64,000 nucleotides of DNA from Rhodanobacter sp. AS-Z3 (GTDB taxonomy: Bacteria; Pseudomonadota; Gammaproteobacteria; Xanthomonadales; Rhodanobacteraceae), in contig NZ_CP119392.1 of the NCBI RefSeq assembly GCF_029224025.1, positions 1,015,001-1,079,000 of the forward strand, read 5' to 3'. Below, one piece after another: positions 19,343 to 30,805 of this stretch. Position 1 is the first letter of the stretch. Each line of letters opens with the position of its first letter. The position numbers were made by a program, and so were the translations under genes. The notes below the pieces were generated by a model. It made no database searches and was not told where the DNA came from. It worked only from the letters and a program-made list of their open reading frames with translations.

Positions 19343-19625
19343 GAGTGCGGGCCACGATGGCCCGCTGCTCTACCAGGGGCCCCTCTGCAGCGGCGGGCGG
19401 GTGGAGGATCAGCCCGCAGGGTGACCGGCAGGGATGCCGGTCAGTTTGGCGTCAGTCCATGGCGACGGCATGGATGCCGGAGTTGAGGCAACGCAGGAGC
19501 AGTTGCCCGATGTCCGCAAGGCGCGGAAGCGGGGTGTCGTTTTCTCTTGGGTACTTCTCTTTTGGACAAGCAAAAGAGAAGTACCTCGCCCTCCGAAGGA
19601 GGACGAAAGCTCTGCTTCCAAACGC
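19343..19625 (-). repeat. Xanthomonadales-type intergenic repeat, copy 2 (inverted)
   Basis: The reverse complement follows the plan of copy 1: GAGCTTTCGTCC, a CTTCTCTTTTG/CAAAAGAGAAG palindrome, then variable short hairpins (CCGGCATCCCTGCCGG) and finally the 30-base block shared with copy 1. The middle sections have diverged while palindromes are kept, as expected for repeats selected as hairpins. pyrC starts about 80 bases beyond. Confidence 0.7.
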
Positions 19626-19702
19626 GGCGAGCCATGCCGGAACCCCGAAGCGGGCGAGCACGATACCATTACGCGATCTGATCGCAACAAGAGTCCGCCC
19701 TC

Positions 19703-20755
19703 ATGACGCCAAACCGCCTGGAAATCACCCGCCCCGACGACTGGCACCTCCACCTCCGCGACGGCGCCGCGCTGGCTTCCGTCATCGGTCACACCGCCGA
19801 ACGCTTCGCTCGCGCCATCGTGATGCCGAACCTGAAGCCGCCGGTAACCACGGTGGTCCAGGCCGAAGACTATCGCCGACGCATCATGGCCTGCCTGCCA
19901 AAGGACTCGCGCTTCCAGCCGCTGATGACGCTCTACCTCACCGAGAGCATGTCGGTGGAGGAGATCGCGCGCGCCAAGGCCAGCGACAACGTGTTTGCGG
20001 TGAAGTACTACCCGGCCGGCGCCACCACCAATTCCGACTCTGGCGTGCGCGATCTGTCGCACGTGTATCCCGTGCTGGAGGCGATGGAGAAGCACGAACT
20101 ACCCCTGCTGCTGCATGGCGAAGTCACCGATTCGGCAATTGATATTTTCGATCGCGAACGAGTGTTCATCGAGCGCCATTTGATGCCTCTGCGCGAGCGT
20201 TTTCCCGCGCTGCGCATGGTGCTGGAACACATCACCACGCGTGACGCCGTGGAGTTCGTCACTGCAGCGCCAGCCAACGTGGCCGCCACGCTTACTGCGC
20301 ATCACCTGCTGCTCAATCGCAATGCAATCTTTGCGGGCGGTATCAACCCGCACCACTACTGCTTGCCGATCCTCAAACGCGAGACCCATCGCCTGGCGCT
20401 GCTACAGGCGGCGACCAGCGGCGATACGCATTTCTTCCTTGGCACGGACAGCGCGCCGCATGCGCGCGAGGCGAAGGAGTCGAGTTGCGGTTGCGCCGGT
20501 TTGTATACCTCGCACGCAGCGCTGGAACTGTATGCCGAGGCGTTCGATCAGGTGGGTCGACTGGATCAACTGGAAGCATTTGCCAGCTTCCACGGTCCGG
20601 ATTTCTATCGCCTTCCACGCAACACGGATCGCATCACGTTGGACCGCAAGCCGTGGATGGTGCCGGATGAATACCCGTTGGCTGCATCGACCTGCAGGCC
20701 GATGCGCGCGGGTGAATCGGTGGCGTGGTCGATGCTGGAAGCGCGCGCTTCCTGA
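19703..20755 (+). CDS. pyrC: Dihydroorotase, class II
   Basis: Catalyses ring closure of carbamoyl-aspartate to dihydroorotate in pyrimidine synthesis. The 350-residue enzyme has the metal-binding WHLHLRD (residues 14-20), the carboxylated-lysine region [25 protein letters not shown] and the FLGTDSAPH motif. The size fits the E. coli-type PyrC. Confidence 0.97.
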   Translation: MTPNRLEITRPDDWHLHLRDGAALASVIGHTAERFARAIVMPNLKPPVTTVVQAEDYRRRIMACLPKDSRFQPLMTLYLTESMSVEEIARAKASDNVFAVKYYPAGATTNSDSGVRDLSHVYPVLEAMEKHELPLLLHGEVTDSAIDIFDRERVFIERHLMPLRERFPALRMVLEHITTRDAVEFVTAAPANVAATLTAHHLLLNRNAIFAGGINPHHYCLPILKRETHRLALLQAATSGDTHFFLGTDSAPHAREAKESSCGCAGLYTSHAALELYAEAFDQVGRLDQLEAFASFHGPDFYRLPRNTDRITLDRKPWMVPDEYPLAASTCRPMRAGESVAWSMLEARAS

Positions 20756-20762
20756 CCGGTTG

Positions 20763-20799
20763 GCAGCCTGACTGAACGGTTCGCGTTCGATCAGGCTGC
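20763..20799. terminator. Hairpin between convergent pyrC and gshA
   Basis: GCAGCCTGA pairs with TCAGGCTGC, and GAACG/CGTTC pairs inside it. It sits 7 bases after pyrC and just beyond the end of gshA. There is no T tract, so it is a weak or bidirectional terminator candidate. Confidence 0.5.
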
Positions 20800-20806
20800 G
20801 TGCACC

Positions 20807-22174
20807 TCAGTAGGCAAATTCGCGGAACACCGGGTCGACGCTGCCGTTCCACGCACCATGGAATAGTTCCAGCTTGCGTTCGGCGGGGGTCTGGTTGGCC
20901 TGCACGATTTCGATCATCGGCTCCAGGAAGATGCTCTCGTCGGCACCGTTCTTGTTGAGGCGGGCGCGTCGTTTGAGGCCATGCGCGGCGATCTTCAGTA
21001 CTTCTTCGGCCAGGTCACGCACCGTGCCGCCGCGGAACGGCAGCTTCAGTGCGTGCTTCGGTACGCCGTCGCGCAGTGCATGTCGTTCGACCGGAGTGAA
21101 GTCCTTGACCAGATCCCACGCGGCGTCCAGTGCTTCCTGGTCGTACAGCAGGCCGACCCAGAACGCAGGCAACGCGCATAGCCGGTTCCACGGGCCGCCA
21201 TCGGCGCCACGCATTTCCAGATACTGCTTCAGGCGCACTTCGGGGAACGCGGTGGTGAGATGGTCGGCGAAGTCCTTCATGGTGGCGTGCGTGCCGGGCA
21301 GCGCGGCCAGTTCACCGGTCATGAACTTCTTGAAGTCCTGTCCGGCGAGGTCCATGTACTGGCCGTTTTGCAGGCTGAAGTACATCGGCACGTCGAGGAT
21401 GTAGTCGACGTAGCGCTCATAGCCGAAACCGTCGGCGAAGACGAAATCGAGCATGCCGGTGCGATCCTTGTCGGTATCGGTCCAGATGTGCGAGCGGTAG
21501 GACAGATAGCCGTTTGGACGTCCTTCGGTGAACGGTGAATCGGCAAACAGCGCGGTGGCGATCGGCTGCAGCGCGAGGCTGGTGCGGAATTTCTTGATCA
21601 TGTCCGCTTCGGACGAGAAGTCCAGATTCACTTGCACGGTGCAGGTACGCGTCATCATGTCCAGGCCGAGCGAGCCGACCTTGGGCATGTATTCGCGCAT
21701 GATCTTGTAGCGACCCTTGGGCATCCAGGGCATTTCGTCGCGACGCCACTTCGGCTGGAAACCCATGCCGAGGAAGCCCAATCCCAGCTCGTCGGCCACG
21801 GAGCGCACGTCCTTCAAGTGCGAGTTCACCTCGCGGCAGGTCTGGTGGACCGTCTCCAGCATCGCGCCGGACAATTCAAGTTGGCCGGCCGGCTCCAGCG
21901 TGATCGAGGCGCCTTCGCGTGACAGTGCGACCGGGTTCTCGCCCTCGCGCGCCACATCCCAGCCGTAGCGGGTGGCGAGTGTTTCAAGCAAGACCTTGAT
22001 GCCGCGATCACCTTCGAAGGTGGGCGGGCGGAGGTCGTCGGTACGGAAGCCGAACTTTTCGTGCTCGGTGCCGATGCGCCACGCCTCGCGTGGCTTCTCG
22101 CCGGCGGCAAGGTAATCGGTGAGCTGCTGACGCCCGGCAATCGGGGTGCTCTTCACGGCACTGGGTATGGACAC
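20807..22174 (-). CDS. gshA: Glutamate-cysteine ligase, plant/alphaproteobacterial type
   Basis: First enzyme of glutathione synthesis, joining glutamate and cysteine. The 455-residue protein has [11 protein letters not shown] near the N terminus, [45 protein letters not shown] and [11 protein letters not shown], which match the GCS2-like class used by Xanthomonadaceae rather than E. coli GshA. A GTG start is chosen because it has a GAGG site upstream; the open frame runs another 52 codons with no similarity. Confidence 0.93.
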   Translation of the reverse strand: MSIPSAVKSTPIAGRQQLTDYLAAGEKPREAWRIGTEHEKFGFRTDDLRPPTFEGDRGIKVLLETLATRYGWDVAREGENPVALSREGASITLEPAGQLELSGAMLETVHQTCREVNSHLKDVRSVADELGLGFLGMGFQPKWRRDEMPWMPKGRYKIMREYMPKVGSLGLDMMTRTCTVQVNLDFSSEADMIKKFRTSLALQPIATALFADSPFTEGRPNGYLSYRSHIWTDTDKDRTGMLDFVFADGFGYERYVDYILDVPMYFSLQNGQYMDLAGQDFKKFMTGELAALPGTHATMKDFADHLTTAFPEVRLKQYLEMRGADGGPWNRLCALPAFWVGLLYDQEALDAAWDLVKDFTPVERHALRDGVPKHALKLPFRGGTVRDLAEEVLKIAAHGLKRRARLNKNGADESIFLEPMIEIVQANQTPAERKLELFHGAWNGSVDPVFREFAY

Positions 22175-22313
22175 GGATGAAGCCTCGCGGGGTAGATCGA
22201 CACTATGGGGGCGGCGTGTTGCCACAAAAAGGGCGACATGGCATACGGGCCGAACGGCCCATTGGATCAGCGCGGGATGGATCGTGCCCTGAGCTGGATC
22301 AGGGCGCGTGGGT

Positions 22314-23117
22314 TCAGTGTGTCGCGGCAACGGCCGGGCAGGTCAACCGGGCTATCAGTGCGGCGGGAAGCTGGGCGTGGGTGCCGATCTGCGCCAGCGT
22401 CTGCGTCGGCATGGCGGGATGTTCGAGATGATTCCGGGCCATGTGTCGATCATCCGCGCAGGGATCGGCGCCGTGGTCGAGCAGACGCTGCACGATGAGT
22501 ACGTCGCCGTTGACGGTGGCTTCGGTCAACGCATCGGCGACATTCGGTGCTTCGCGCCGAGCGACCTGGGCGTGATGACGGAGCAAGACGTCCAGGGTCG
22601 CCACATCCCCGCATTCGGTAGCCGCCATCAAGGCCGGTCCCGTGGAGTGGCTCCGATTGCCCAGCCCGCCTGCCGCCTGCATTGCCTTGGCGGTGGCCGG
22701 GCCGCCGAGACGCGAGTCGTGCTGCAGGGCATCGATGGTCTTACCGAAGAAGCCGGGCTTGTACGGCGGAATCCAGCCCAAACCATCGACCGCTGCACCG
22801 TCGTCGAGCAAGCCATCCACCACGGCGGCCTGACCCGTCCACGCCGCGGTGAGCATCGCCGTCTGTCGCCAGTGTTTCGTGTCTTCGGGGTTCATGGCGC
22901 GCAATTGCCGGCGCGCCTTGGTCAGGTTGCCGTCGATGACGTTAATCATCAACGTGGCGACGGCAGGTGGCGCGTCATACACCGCCTTCGACCACGATTC
23001 CCGGATGGTCGGCGTGGTTTGACGGCAGCTCTCGTGCAGGTGTGGTGTCGGTGTTCCCGCGACCGCCTGCGTGGCCAGCAGCATGCCCAGTACGGTGATT
23101 GCGCTGCGCAAGGACAT
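22314..23117 (-). CDS. Secreted ankyrin-repeat protein
   Basis: The 267-residue protein begins with a signal peptide ([21 protein letters not shown]). It carries ankyrin-like repeats: [54 protein letters not shown] and [25 protein letters not shown]. Cysteines near both ends may form a disulfide in the periplasm. The partner and role are unknown. It is oriented with gshA downstream, 140 bases apart. Confidence 0.75.
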   Translation of the reverse strand: MSLRSAITVLGMLLATQAVAGTPTPHLHESCRQTTPTIRESWSKAVYDAPPAVATLMINVIDGNLTKARRQLRAMNPEDTKHWRQTAMLTAAWTGQAAVVDGLLDDGAAVDGLGWIPPYKPGFFGKTIDALQHDSRLGGPATAKAMQAAGGLGNRSHSTGPALMAATECGDVATLDVLLRHHAQVARREAPNVADALTEATVNGDVLIVQRLLDHGADPCADDRHMARNHLEHPAMPTQTLAQIGTHAQLPAALIARLTCPAVAATH

Positions 23118-23180
23118 CGGTGTTGCTCCATGAATGACTGTTCGATTGGAGCACCGGTGATTACTTGGCGACAAGTGCAG

Positions 23181-23211
23181 AAAAGCAAAAAGGCCGGCAA
23201 GTTGCCGGCCT
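23181..23211 (-). terminator. Rho-independent terminator after rho
   Basis: On the minus strand AGGCCGGCAA/TTGCCGGCCT is a perfect 10-base-pair stem followed by TTTTGCTTTT. It lies 55 bases past the rho stop. Confidence 0.88.
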
Positions 23212-23265
23212 CCTTGTTTCGCGGCGAGAGAGCCGGGGAATCTGGCGATTCCCCGGCCCGACGCC

Positions 23266-25155
<1,890 letters not shown>

Positions 25156-25282
25156 TCCTCGCGGGGCGCCGTTGAATTACAGGAGGGAGGGTGTGCGTCG
25201 CGCGGAAGGCGCCAGGGGACAGAACTGTCCCGACGGACGCAGTGAATCTAGCACCCGTCGTGGTTCGACGTAAAGCATGGCA

Positions 25283-25309
25283 AGCCTGCCGGACGGTGTC
25301 GGGCAGGCT
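25283..25309 (-). terminator. Hairpin in the trxA-rho intergenic region
   Basis: AGCCTGCC/GGGCAGGCT can form an 8-9 base-pair stem some 30 bases after the trxA stop. No T tract follows on the minus strand. It may stabilise trxA mRNA ends or form part of the rho leader. Rho genes often control themselves in the leader, but nothing here proves it. Confidence 0.35.
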
Positions 25310-25336
25310 GCGGGTGGCGCGCGTGTCGCCGGTGGA

Positions 25337-25663
25337 TCAGAGCGCCTTGTCGATCATCTGGGTCAGCTGGCCCTTGCTGACGGCACCGATCTGGGTCGCT
25401 TCGACCTTGCCGTTCTTGAACACCATCAGGGTCGGGATGCCGCGAACGTTATAGGCGCGGGGGGTCTGCTGGTTCTGATCGATATTCACCTTGACCACGC
25501 GCAACTTGCCTTCGTACTGCTTGGCCAGCTCGTCCAGCATCGGCGCGATGGCCTTGCACGGGCCGCACCATTCCGCCCAGAAGTCGAGCAGCACGGGGGT
25601 TTCGGACTTGAGCACCTGCTCTTCGAAGGCGTCGTCATTCACATGGGTAATCAGGTCGCTCAC
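25337..25663 (-). CDS. trxA: Thioredoxin 1
   Basis: The 108-residue protein has the WCGPC redox site (residues 32-36) and the cis-proline VRGIPTL. It is the general cytoplasmic disulfide reductase. The start is GTG with GGAGA 6 bases upstream; a longer frame upstream lacks similarity. It is divergent from rhlB and upstream of rho, the same linkage seen in E. coli. Confidence 0.96.
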   Translation of the reverse strand: MSDLITHVNDDAFEEQVLKSETPVLLDFWAEWCGPCKAIAPMLDELAKQYEGKLRVVKVNIDQNQQTPRAYNVRGIPTLMVFKNGKVEATQIGAVSKGQLTQMIDKAL

Positions 25664-25946
25664 CGGGGATCTCCGTGGCTGGGGGGCCAGAACTGGCAGG
25701 TCGAGAACAATGGGGTGGTCGGGTCGGAAAAACAAGGAGTGACGACGGGCGAGGCCGTCATCGGCTACACTCAGGCGCCCACGAAGCGCGGGTTGGGCCG
25801 GAACAGAGCTTGCCGTGGAGGCAGGTCTTCATTCCAGCGCAACTCCGGGCACGATTCAAGGGCGGCTTTCCAGGCCGCCTGTCGGACCGCCGTCAAATCC
25901 GGCGTCGCAGGAGTCTGGATGGCAGCAATCCAGTGCGCGAGGCAAT

Positions 25947-26032
25947 GCAGATTTGGCCAGGTTTTTCGATCGTTTGAGGCGAATAGCCGTAGCTATTCAA
26001 CGAAAAAGAGCGGGAAAGTTGACCAAATCTGC
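25947..26032. repeat. 86-base imperfect inverted repeat between trxA and rhlB
   Basis: The outer arms GCAGATTTGG/CCAAATCTGC are perfect, TTTTTCG/CGAAAAA pair further in, and the centre is a clean hairpin GAATAGC-CGTA-GCTATTC. The element lies in a 557-base gap with no gene. It could be a mobile palindromic repeat or the structured leader of rhlB, whose start is 189 bases away. The rest of the gap shows no clear features. Confidence 0.65.
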
Positions 26033-26220
26033 GCAGCCGCAGCCACTGGTATTTCTGCTATCCAGACCCCCCACCGCGGCGCGACCTTGCCGACCCCGAG
26101 ATTGAACGCTTCAGTTGCGCCCCGCGCACCCGTCCTGCATCGCTTTCGCGCCGATCGTCGGCCGCTGGAAGAGGTGCAGAGCATCACGCCGCCGTCAGGC
26201 CAAGGTCCCGAATTCCTCCT

Positions 26221-27972
26221 ATGTCACAAACCGTACTCACCGACACCTTCTTCGCCAACTTCGATCTTCATCCGCTGTTGCAGCAGGGCCTGGACGACAG
26301 CGGCTTCACCCGCTGCACGCCGATCCAGGAAATGACCCTGCCGCTGGCACTGGCCGGCCGCGACGTCGCCGGCCAGGCGCAGACCGGCACCGGCAAGACT
26401 TGCGCCTTTTTGGTTGCGTTGATGAACCGCCTGCTGACCACGCCGGCCGTGGCTGACCGCAAAGATAGCGACCCGCGCGCGCTGATCATCGCGCCGACCC
26501 GCGAGCTGGCGATCCAGATCGACAAGGACGCGCGCAGCATCGGCCAGCACACCGGCCTGAAGACCGCCCTGATCTATGGTGGCGTCGACTATGACAAGCA
26601 GCGCCAGCAATTGAAGGATGGCTGCGACATCATCATCGCCACGCCCGGCCGCATGCTGGATTACCACAAGCAGGGCGTGTTCAACCTCGGCAGTGTCGAG
26701 GTGATGGTGATCGACGAAGCCGACCGCATGTTCGACCTCGGCTTCATCAAGGACGTGCGCTTCATCTTCCGCAAGCTGCCGCCACGCGAACAGCGCCAGG
26801 TGCTGCTGTTCTCTGCCACGCTCAGCCATCGCGTGCTGGAGCTGGCCTACGAGCACATGCACGAGGCCGAGAAGCTGGTGGTGGAAAGCGACAACGTCAC
26901 CGCCGACAAGGTGCGTCAGGTCGTCTACTTCCCGGCCAAGGAAGAAAAGATGCCGCTGCTGCTGAACCTGATCGATCAGCACAAGCCGACGCGCAGCATC
27001 ATCTTCGTCAACACCAAGGCCGCCGCCGAGCGGATCACCGAGCGGGTCAAGCGCCACGGTTGCCGCGTTGGCGCGATTTCCGGTGATGTGCCGCAGTTGA
27101 AACGGCAGAAGCTGCTGCAGCGCTTCCAGGACGGTCAGCTCGACATCCTGGTGGCTACCGATGTGGCCGCCCGCGGGTTGCACATTCCGGCGGTCAGTCA
27201 CGTTTTCAATTACGACTTGCCGCACGATGCCGAGGATTACGTGCATCGCATCGGGCGTACCGCGCGACTGGGTGCCGAAGGCGATGCGATCAGCTTCGCC
27301 TGCGACCTGTACGCCATGTCGCTGCCGGATATCGAAACCTATATCGGCCAGAGTATTCCCGTGGCCCAGATGGATGCGGCCCTGTTGGTGATGCCGAAGC
27401 CGCGTGCCGTGGATGCGGAATTTGCCGCCAATGCCGCTGCGGACAGTGCGGCGTTTGGTGACGTGGTGCCGCCGCGTCCGGGCGAAAAGCCGCGTCGCGG
27501 TGCCGACCCCAGCCGCAGCGGTGATCGCAGTCGCGGACCTCGCAGCAGCACGCCGCGTCCGCCACGCGAGCACAAGCCGGTGGTTGCCGAAGCCGCTGCT
27601 GTGAGCGAACAGCCGGTAGCGGTTGCCGTGCACAAGACCGACGCGGCACCGAATGCCGATGGCAGCATCGCGGCGGAAGGCCCGCGCAAACCGCGTCGTC
27701 GTCGTGGTGGGCGTAATCGCCACCGCGAGGGTGCGCCGGCCGATGGTGTCGAGACGAACGGTCAGCCGGCTGCAGCCACCGAAGGCGATCGTGCCCCGCG
27801 TGGCGAGCGTCGTCCGCCGCGCGAGCGCAAGACCACCCAGCCGACCGAGCCTGCCACCCACAATCGTCCTTCGCGTCAGGTTACGGTGACTTCGGGCAAG
27901 TCGGCTGACCATGCCCAGCCGAAGAAGCCGGGTCTGTTTCGTCGCCTGACCAAGCTGTTCACCGGCCGCTGA
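26221..27972 (+). CDS. rhlB: DEAD-box ATP-dependent RNA helicase RhlB
   Basis: The 583-residue protein has a full DEAD-box core in residues 1 to about 385: Q motif [46 protein letters not shown] and [10 protein letters not shown]. The order rhlB-trxA-rho is that of E. coli, which supports RhlB, a helicase of the RNA degradosome. The C-terminal ~190 residues are Arg/Pro/Ala-rich and disordered ([15 protein letters not shown]), far longer than the E. coli tail, and end in a basic amphipathic segment [13 protein letters not shown] that could bind membrane or RNA. Confidence 0.93.
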   Translation: MSQTVLTDTFFANFDLHPLLQQGLDDSGFTRCTPIQEMTLPLALAGRDVAGQAQTGTGKTCAFLVALMNRLLTTPAVADRKDSDPRALIIAPTRELAIQIDKDARSIGQHTGLKTALIYGGVDYDKQRQQLKDGCDIIIATPGRMLDYHKQGVFNLGSVEVMVIDEADRMFDLGFIKDVRFIFRKLPPREQRQVLLFSATLSHRVLELAYEHMHEAEKLVVESDNVTADKVRQVVYFPAKEEKMPLLLNLIDQHKPTRSIIFVNTKAAAERITERVKRHGCRVGAISGDVPQLKRQKLLQRFQDGQLDILVATDVAARGLHIPAVSHVFNYDLPHDAEDYVHRIGRTARLGAEGDAISFACDLYAMSLPDIETYIGQSIPVAQMDAALLVMPKPRAVDAEFAANAAADSAAFGDVVPPRPGEKPRRGADPSRSGDRSRGPRSSTPRPPREHKPVVAEAAAVSEQPVAVAVHKTDAAPNADGSIAAEGPRKPRRRRGGRNRHREGAPADGVETNGQPAAATEGDRAPRGERRPPRERKTTQPTEPATHNRPSRQVTVTSGKSADHAQPKKPGLFRRLTKLFTGR

Positions 27973-27973
27973 G

Positions 27974-28017
27974 CCTGCAAGGGAAGGGCTGTCCGGCCCT
28001 TTCCTCGGCTTTGCAGG
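27974..28017 (+). terminator. Hairpin after rhlB
   Basis: CCTGCAA/TTGCAGG at the base and GGAAGGGC/GCCCTTTCC (one bulge) further in form a long stem directly after the stop codon. There is no strong T tract. It is a likely 3' end or RNA-stabilising structure. Confidence 0.5.
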
Positions 28018-28173
28018 TGCGGTGGATTTGCAGCCGTCGCCAATTCCGGGCCTTGCGCCCGGAGCACGCGTCTGAATCAATCGCCGCTGATCGATGCGGC
28101 AAGTCGTCATCTTGATGCCGGCATCACTTATCCTTGCGTTTGATATGAAGCAACGCAGGTTCGGGGACGCTCG

Positions 28174-28851
28174 GTGATCCAATTCGATCAGGTCAGCAAG
28201 CGCTACGAGGGCGGCCATGAGGCGCTCTCGCAGCTGTCGTTCACGGTGCCGACGGGCGAGATGGCCTTCATCACCGGGCATTCTGGTGCCGGCAAAAGCA
28301 CCTTGCTGAAGTTGCTCGGGCTGATCGAGCGGCCTTCGCACGGCACCATCAGCGTGGATGGCAAGAGCCTGGCGAAGATCCGCCACAGCGGCGTACCCAA
28401 ATGGCGGCGGCACCTGGGCATGGTGTTCCAGGATCACCGGCTGTTGCTTGATCGCAGCGTGTTCGCGAATGTGGAGTTGCCGCTGGAAATTGGCGGCATC
28501 GCCAAGCCGGAGCGCGCTCGACGGGTTCGTGCGGCGCTGGAAAAGGTCGGCCTGCTGGCCTTCGAGCGGCAGTTGCCTGCCACGCTTTCCACCGGTGAAC
28601 AGCAGCGCGTCGGCATTGCCCGCGCGATTGTGGCGCGGCCCAGTCTGCTGATCGCCGACGAGCCGACCGGCAACCTCGACCCGCAACTGGCCATGGAAAT
28701 CATGGGGCTGTTCGACGAATTCCAGCAGCTGGGCACTACCGTATTGATCGCCAGCCACGATCTGCCCTTGATCAAGCGCATGAAGAAGCGGGTGATCGTG
28801 CTGGACCACGGCAGGCTGGTGGCCGATCTGTCGGCACAGGAGGTGTTGTGA
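28174..28851 (+). CDS. ftsE: Cell division ATP-binding protein FtsE
   Basis: ATPase of the FtsEX complex that activates cell-wall hydrolases at the septum through EnvC. The 225-residue protein has GHSGAGKST, LSTGEQQRVGIARA and LLIADEPTGNLD. It starts at GTG, which yields the conserved MIQFDQVSKRYEGG. ftsX follows with a 4-base overlap. An EnvC-like gene is present at 42661-43884. Confidence 0.95.
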   Translation: MIQFDQVSKRYEGGHEALSQLSFTVPTGEMAFITGHSGAGKSTLLKLLGLIERPSHGTISVDGKSLAKIRHSGVPKWRRHLGMVFQDHRLLLDRSVFANVELPLEIGGIAKPERARRVRAALEKVGLLAFERQLPATLSTGEQQRVGIARAIVARPSLLIADEPTGNLDPQLAMEIMGLFDEFQQLGTTVLIASHDLPLIKRMKKRVIVLDHGRLVADLSAQEVL

Positions 28852-29825
28852 GCGAGTCGTCCGAATCCCTGCTGGCGGCAGAGGCGTCATCACGCAATGT
28901 CCATCAGCGCAGCAACCGCTTCGGCAACTGGCAGGAACACCATCGCTGGAGCGCCGGCTCCAGCTTGCGCCGGCTGGCGGCACGGCCGCTCGGCAGCCTG
29001 TTGACGATTGCCGTGATGGGGTTGGCGCTGGCCTTGCCGTTGGCGTTCTACCTGTTGCTCGGCAACGTGCAGCAACTGGGTCATGCACTGGGCCAGAGCC
29101 AGGCCATCAGCGTATTCCTGCAGCCCGGACAAAGTGCGCCGCAGGCACAGATGCTGGCGCAACAGTTGGGTGATCGTCCCGAGCTGGCTTCGGTGATCGT
29201 GAAGACACCGCAGCAGGGCATGGACGAACTGGCGAAAATGCAGGGCTTTTCCGGCGCCTTGCAGGCACTGGAAGAGAATCCCTTGCCTTACGTGTTGCAG
29301 TTGCAGCCACGTGACGAGGCTAGTGCCCAGTCGCTGGAACAGCTGGTGACCGATGTGCGCGGCATGCAGGGCGTCGATCTGGTGCAGGACAGTGGCACGT
29401 GGCGGCAGCGGCTGGATGCGCTGCTTGGCGTGGGCAACCGGGTGGTGCTGGTGCTGGCTGCCTTGCTGGCGGTGGCCGCCTTGCTGGTGGTTGGCAATAC
29501 CGTAAGGGTCGACATTGCCAGTCGCAGCGACGAGATCGGCGTGTTGCTGGTGATCGGCGCCAGTGGCGCTTTCATCCGTCGTCCCTATCTCTATTCGGGC
29601 ATCTGGTATGGGTTGTTCAGTGGTGTGCTGGCTGGTTGCCTGGCGGTACTGATCGAGTTGACGCTGGCCACGCCGGTGGCTCAGTTGAGCCAGGCCTATG
29701 ATGGCAAACTGCAGATTGGCGGCTTGCCGGCAGGTTTGTTGCTGGCGGTGCCGCTGATCGCGGCCACGCTGGGTTGGCTGGGCGCGCGTCTGGTCAGCGC
29801 CTGGCAGTTGCGCAAGGCGGTCTAG
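28848..29825 (+). CDS. ftsX: Cell division protein FtsX
   Basis: Permease-like partner of FtsE, 325 residues. It has a cytoplasmic N-terminal tail, a first helix (LLTIAVMGLALALPLAFYLLL), a periplasmic lobe that in other species contacts EnvC, and three C-terminal helices of the FtsX fold with DIASRSDEIGVLLVIGAS between them. The GTG start overlaps the ftsE stop and has AGGAGG upstream. In many relatives rpoH follows directly; here it is 9 kb away. Confidence 0.94.
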   Translation: MSESSESLLAAEASSRNVHQRSNRFGNWQEHHRWSAGSSLRRLAARPLGSLLTIAVMGLALALPLAFYLLLGNVQQLGHALGQSQAISVFLQPGQSAPQAQMLAQQLGDRPELASVIVKTPQQGMDELAKMQGFSGALQALEENPLPYVLQLQPRDEASAQSLEQLVTDVRGMQGVDLVQDSGTWRQRLDALLGVGNRVVLVLAALLAVAALLVVGNTVRVDIASRSDEIGVLLVIGASGAFIRRPYLYSGIWYGLFSGVLAGCLAVLIELTLATPVAQLSQAYDGKLQIGGLPAGLLLAVPLIAATLGWLGARLVSAWQLRKAV

Positions 29826-29962
29826 CTATCATTCGCGCGGTGACGTGAATCGCAGCGCCGCAGAGCGACTTCGGTGCACTATGCTGGTTCACGCTGGTGC
29901 AGAGGATGCACGGGCAGGTTCTCTGGTCGGGATGGCCACGGCTTGGGTGGGTGAGTTAAGGC

Positions 29963-30805
29963 ATGACTACGAAGATCAGCAATCGTCTGCTTACCGACGC
30001 GCCGCGCGTGCTGGTAGTCGACGGTTCGCGCGTGGTGCGCCAGTTGATCACCCGCGTGCTCGTGGCCGAGCTGCCGGGGGTCGAGGTGGTGGGGTGTGGT
30101 GGTGGCGCCGAGGCACAGCAGGTGCTCGAAGACGGCCTGTTCGACTTCATCACCATCGCGTTGCGGCTGCCTGATATGGACGGGTTGGAGCTGGCCCGCT
30201 TTGTGCGCGAGTCGTCATCGCAGGCCTATATACCGATCGTGGTGGTTTCCGGCGATGTCGATGATCGCCTGCATCGTCGCTCGCTGGGCGAGCATGTCAC
30301 CGACTATTTCGACAAGGGGTTGGGTTTCCAGGCACTGGCCGAATTCATCCGTGGCTATGTCAGCCCGCAAACCAGTGCCGAAGGCACCATTCTTTACGTG
30401 GAAGACAGCCGCGTGGTGGCACTGGCGACCAGGCGCATGCTCGAAAAAATCGGTTTGACGGTACGCCACGTAGTCAGCGTGGAAGATGCCATCGCGATGT
30501 TGGAAGGTGATCGCGCGCTGGGCTGGATTGGCGCGGATGTGGTGCTTACCGATGTCAGTTTGAAGGGCGAACTGACCGGTGGCGACCTGCTCGAACATAT
30601 TCGCAACGAGTTCGGCTATGGCAAGGGTAGCCTGCCCGTACTGGTGATGACCGGTGACGAAAACCCCGCCAACCAGGCCGCGCTGATCAAGTCCGGTGCC
30701 AATGACCTGGTCGAGAAACCGGTCGAGGAAACGCTGCTGATCACCAAGGTCCTGTTCCAGTTGCGTGTGGCCAGGCATCTGCGGCAGCGCGCGGCCGAGG
30801 CATGA
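29963..30805 (+). CDS. Two-receiver protein: pseudo-receiver plus active receiver
   Basis: A 280-residue protein made only of two CheY-like receiver domains. The first (about 15-130) has VLVVDGSRVVRQ, with one acid of the usual pair replaced by Gly21, and Ala66 where the phosphorylated Asp belongs (FITIALRLPDMDG); Ser96 and Lys118 remain. The second (about 142-275) is complete: Glu147-Asp148, phospho-acceptor Asp197, Thr230 and Lys252. There is no output domain or adjacent kinase. It is likely a signalling adaptor or phosphate sink. The ung start overlaps its stop. Confidence 0.85.
   Translation: MTTKISNRLLTDAPRVLVVDGSRVVRQLITRVLVAELPGVEVVGCGGGAEAQQVLEDGLFDFITIALRLPDMDGLELARFVRESSSQAYIPIVVVSGDVDDRLHRRSLGEHVTDYFDKGLGFQALAEFIRGYVSPQTSAEGTILYVEDSRVVALATRRMLEKIGLTVRHVVSVEDAIAMLEGDRALGWIGADVVLTDVSLKGELTGGDLLEHIRNEFGYGKGSLPVLVMTGDENPANQAALIKSGANDLVEKPVEETLLITKVLFQLRVARHLRQRAAEA

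Noticed and set aside
18887..19702. Coding genes within the repeat region
   Set aside because: Open frames there are short, cross the palindromes, lack ribosome-binding sites and differ between the two repeat copies.
26224..29088. A 954-codon open frame antisense to rhlB and ftsE
   Set aside because: It has no recognisable domain, is rich in His, Arg and Gln as expected for the complement of GC-biased codons, and covers two certain genes on the other strand.
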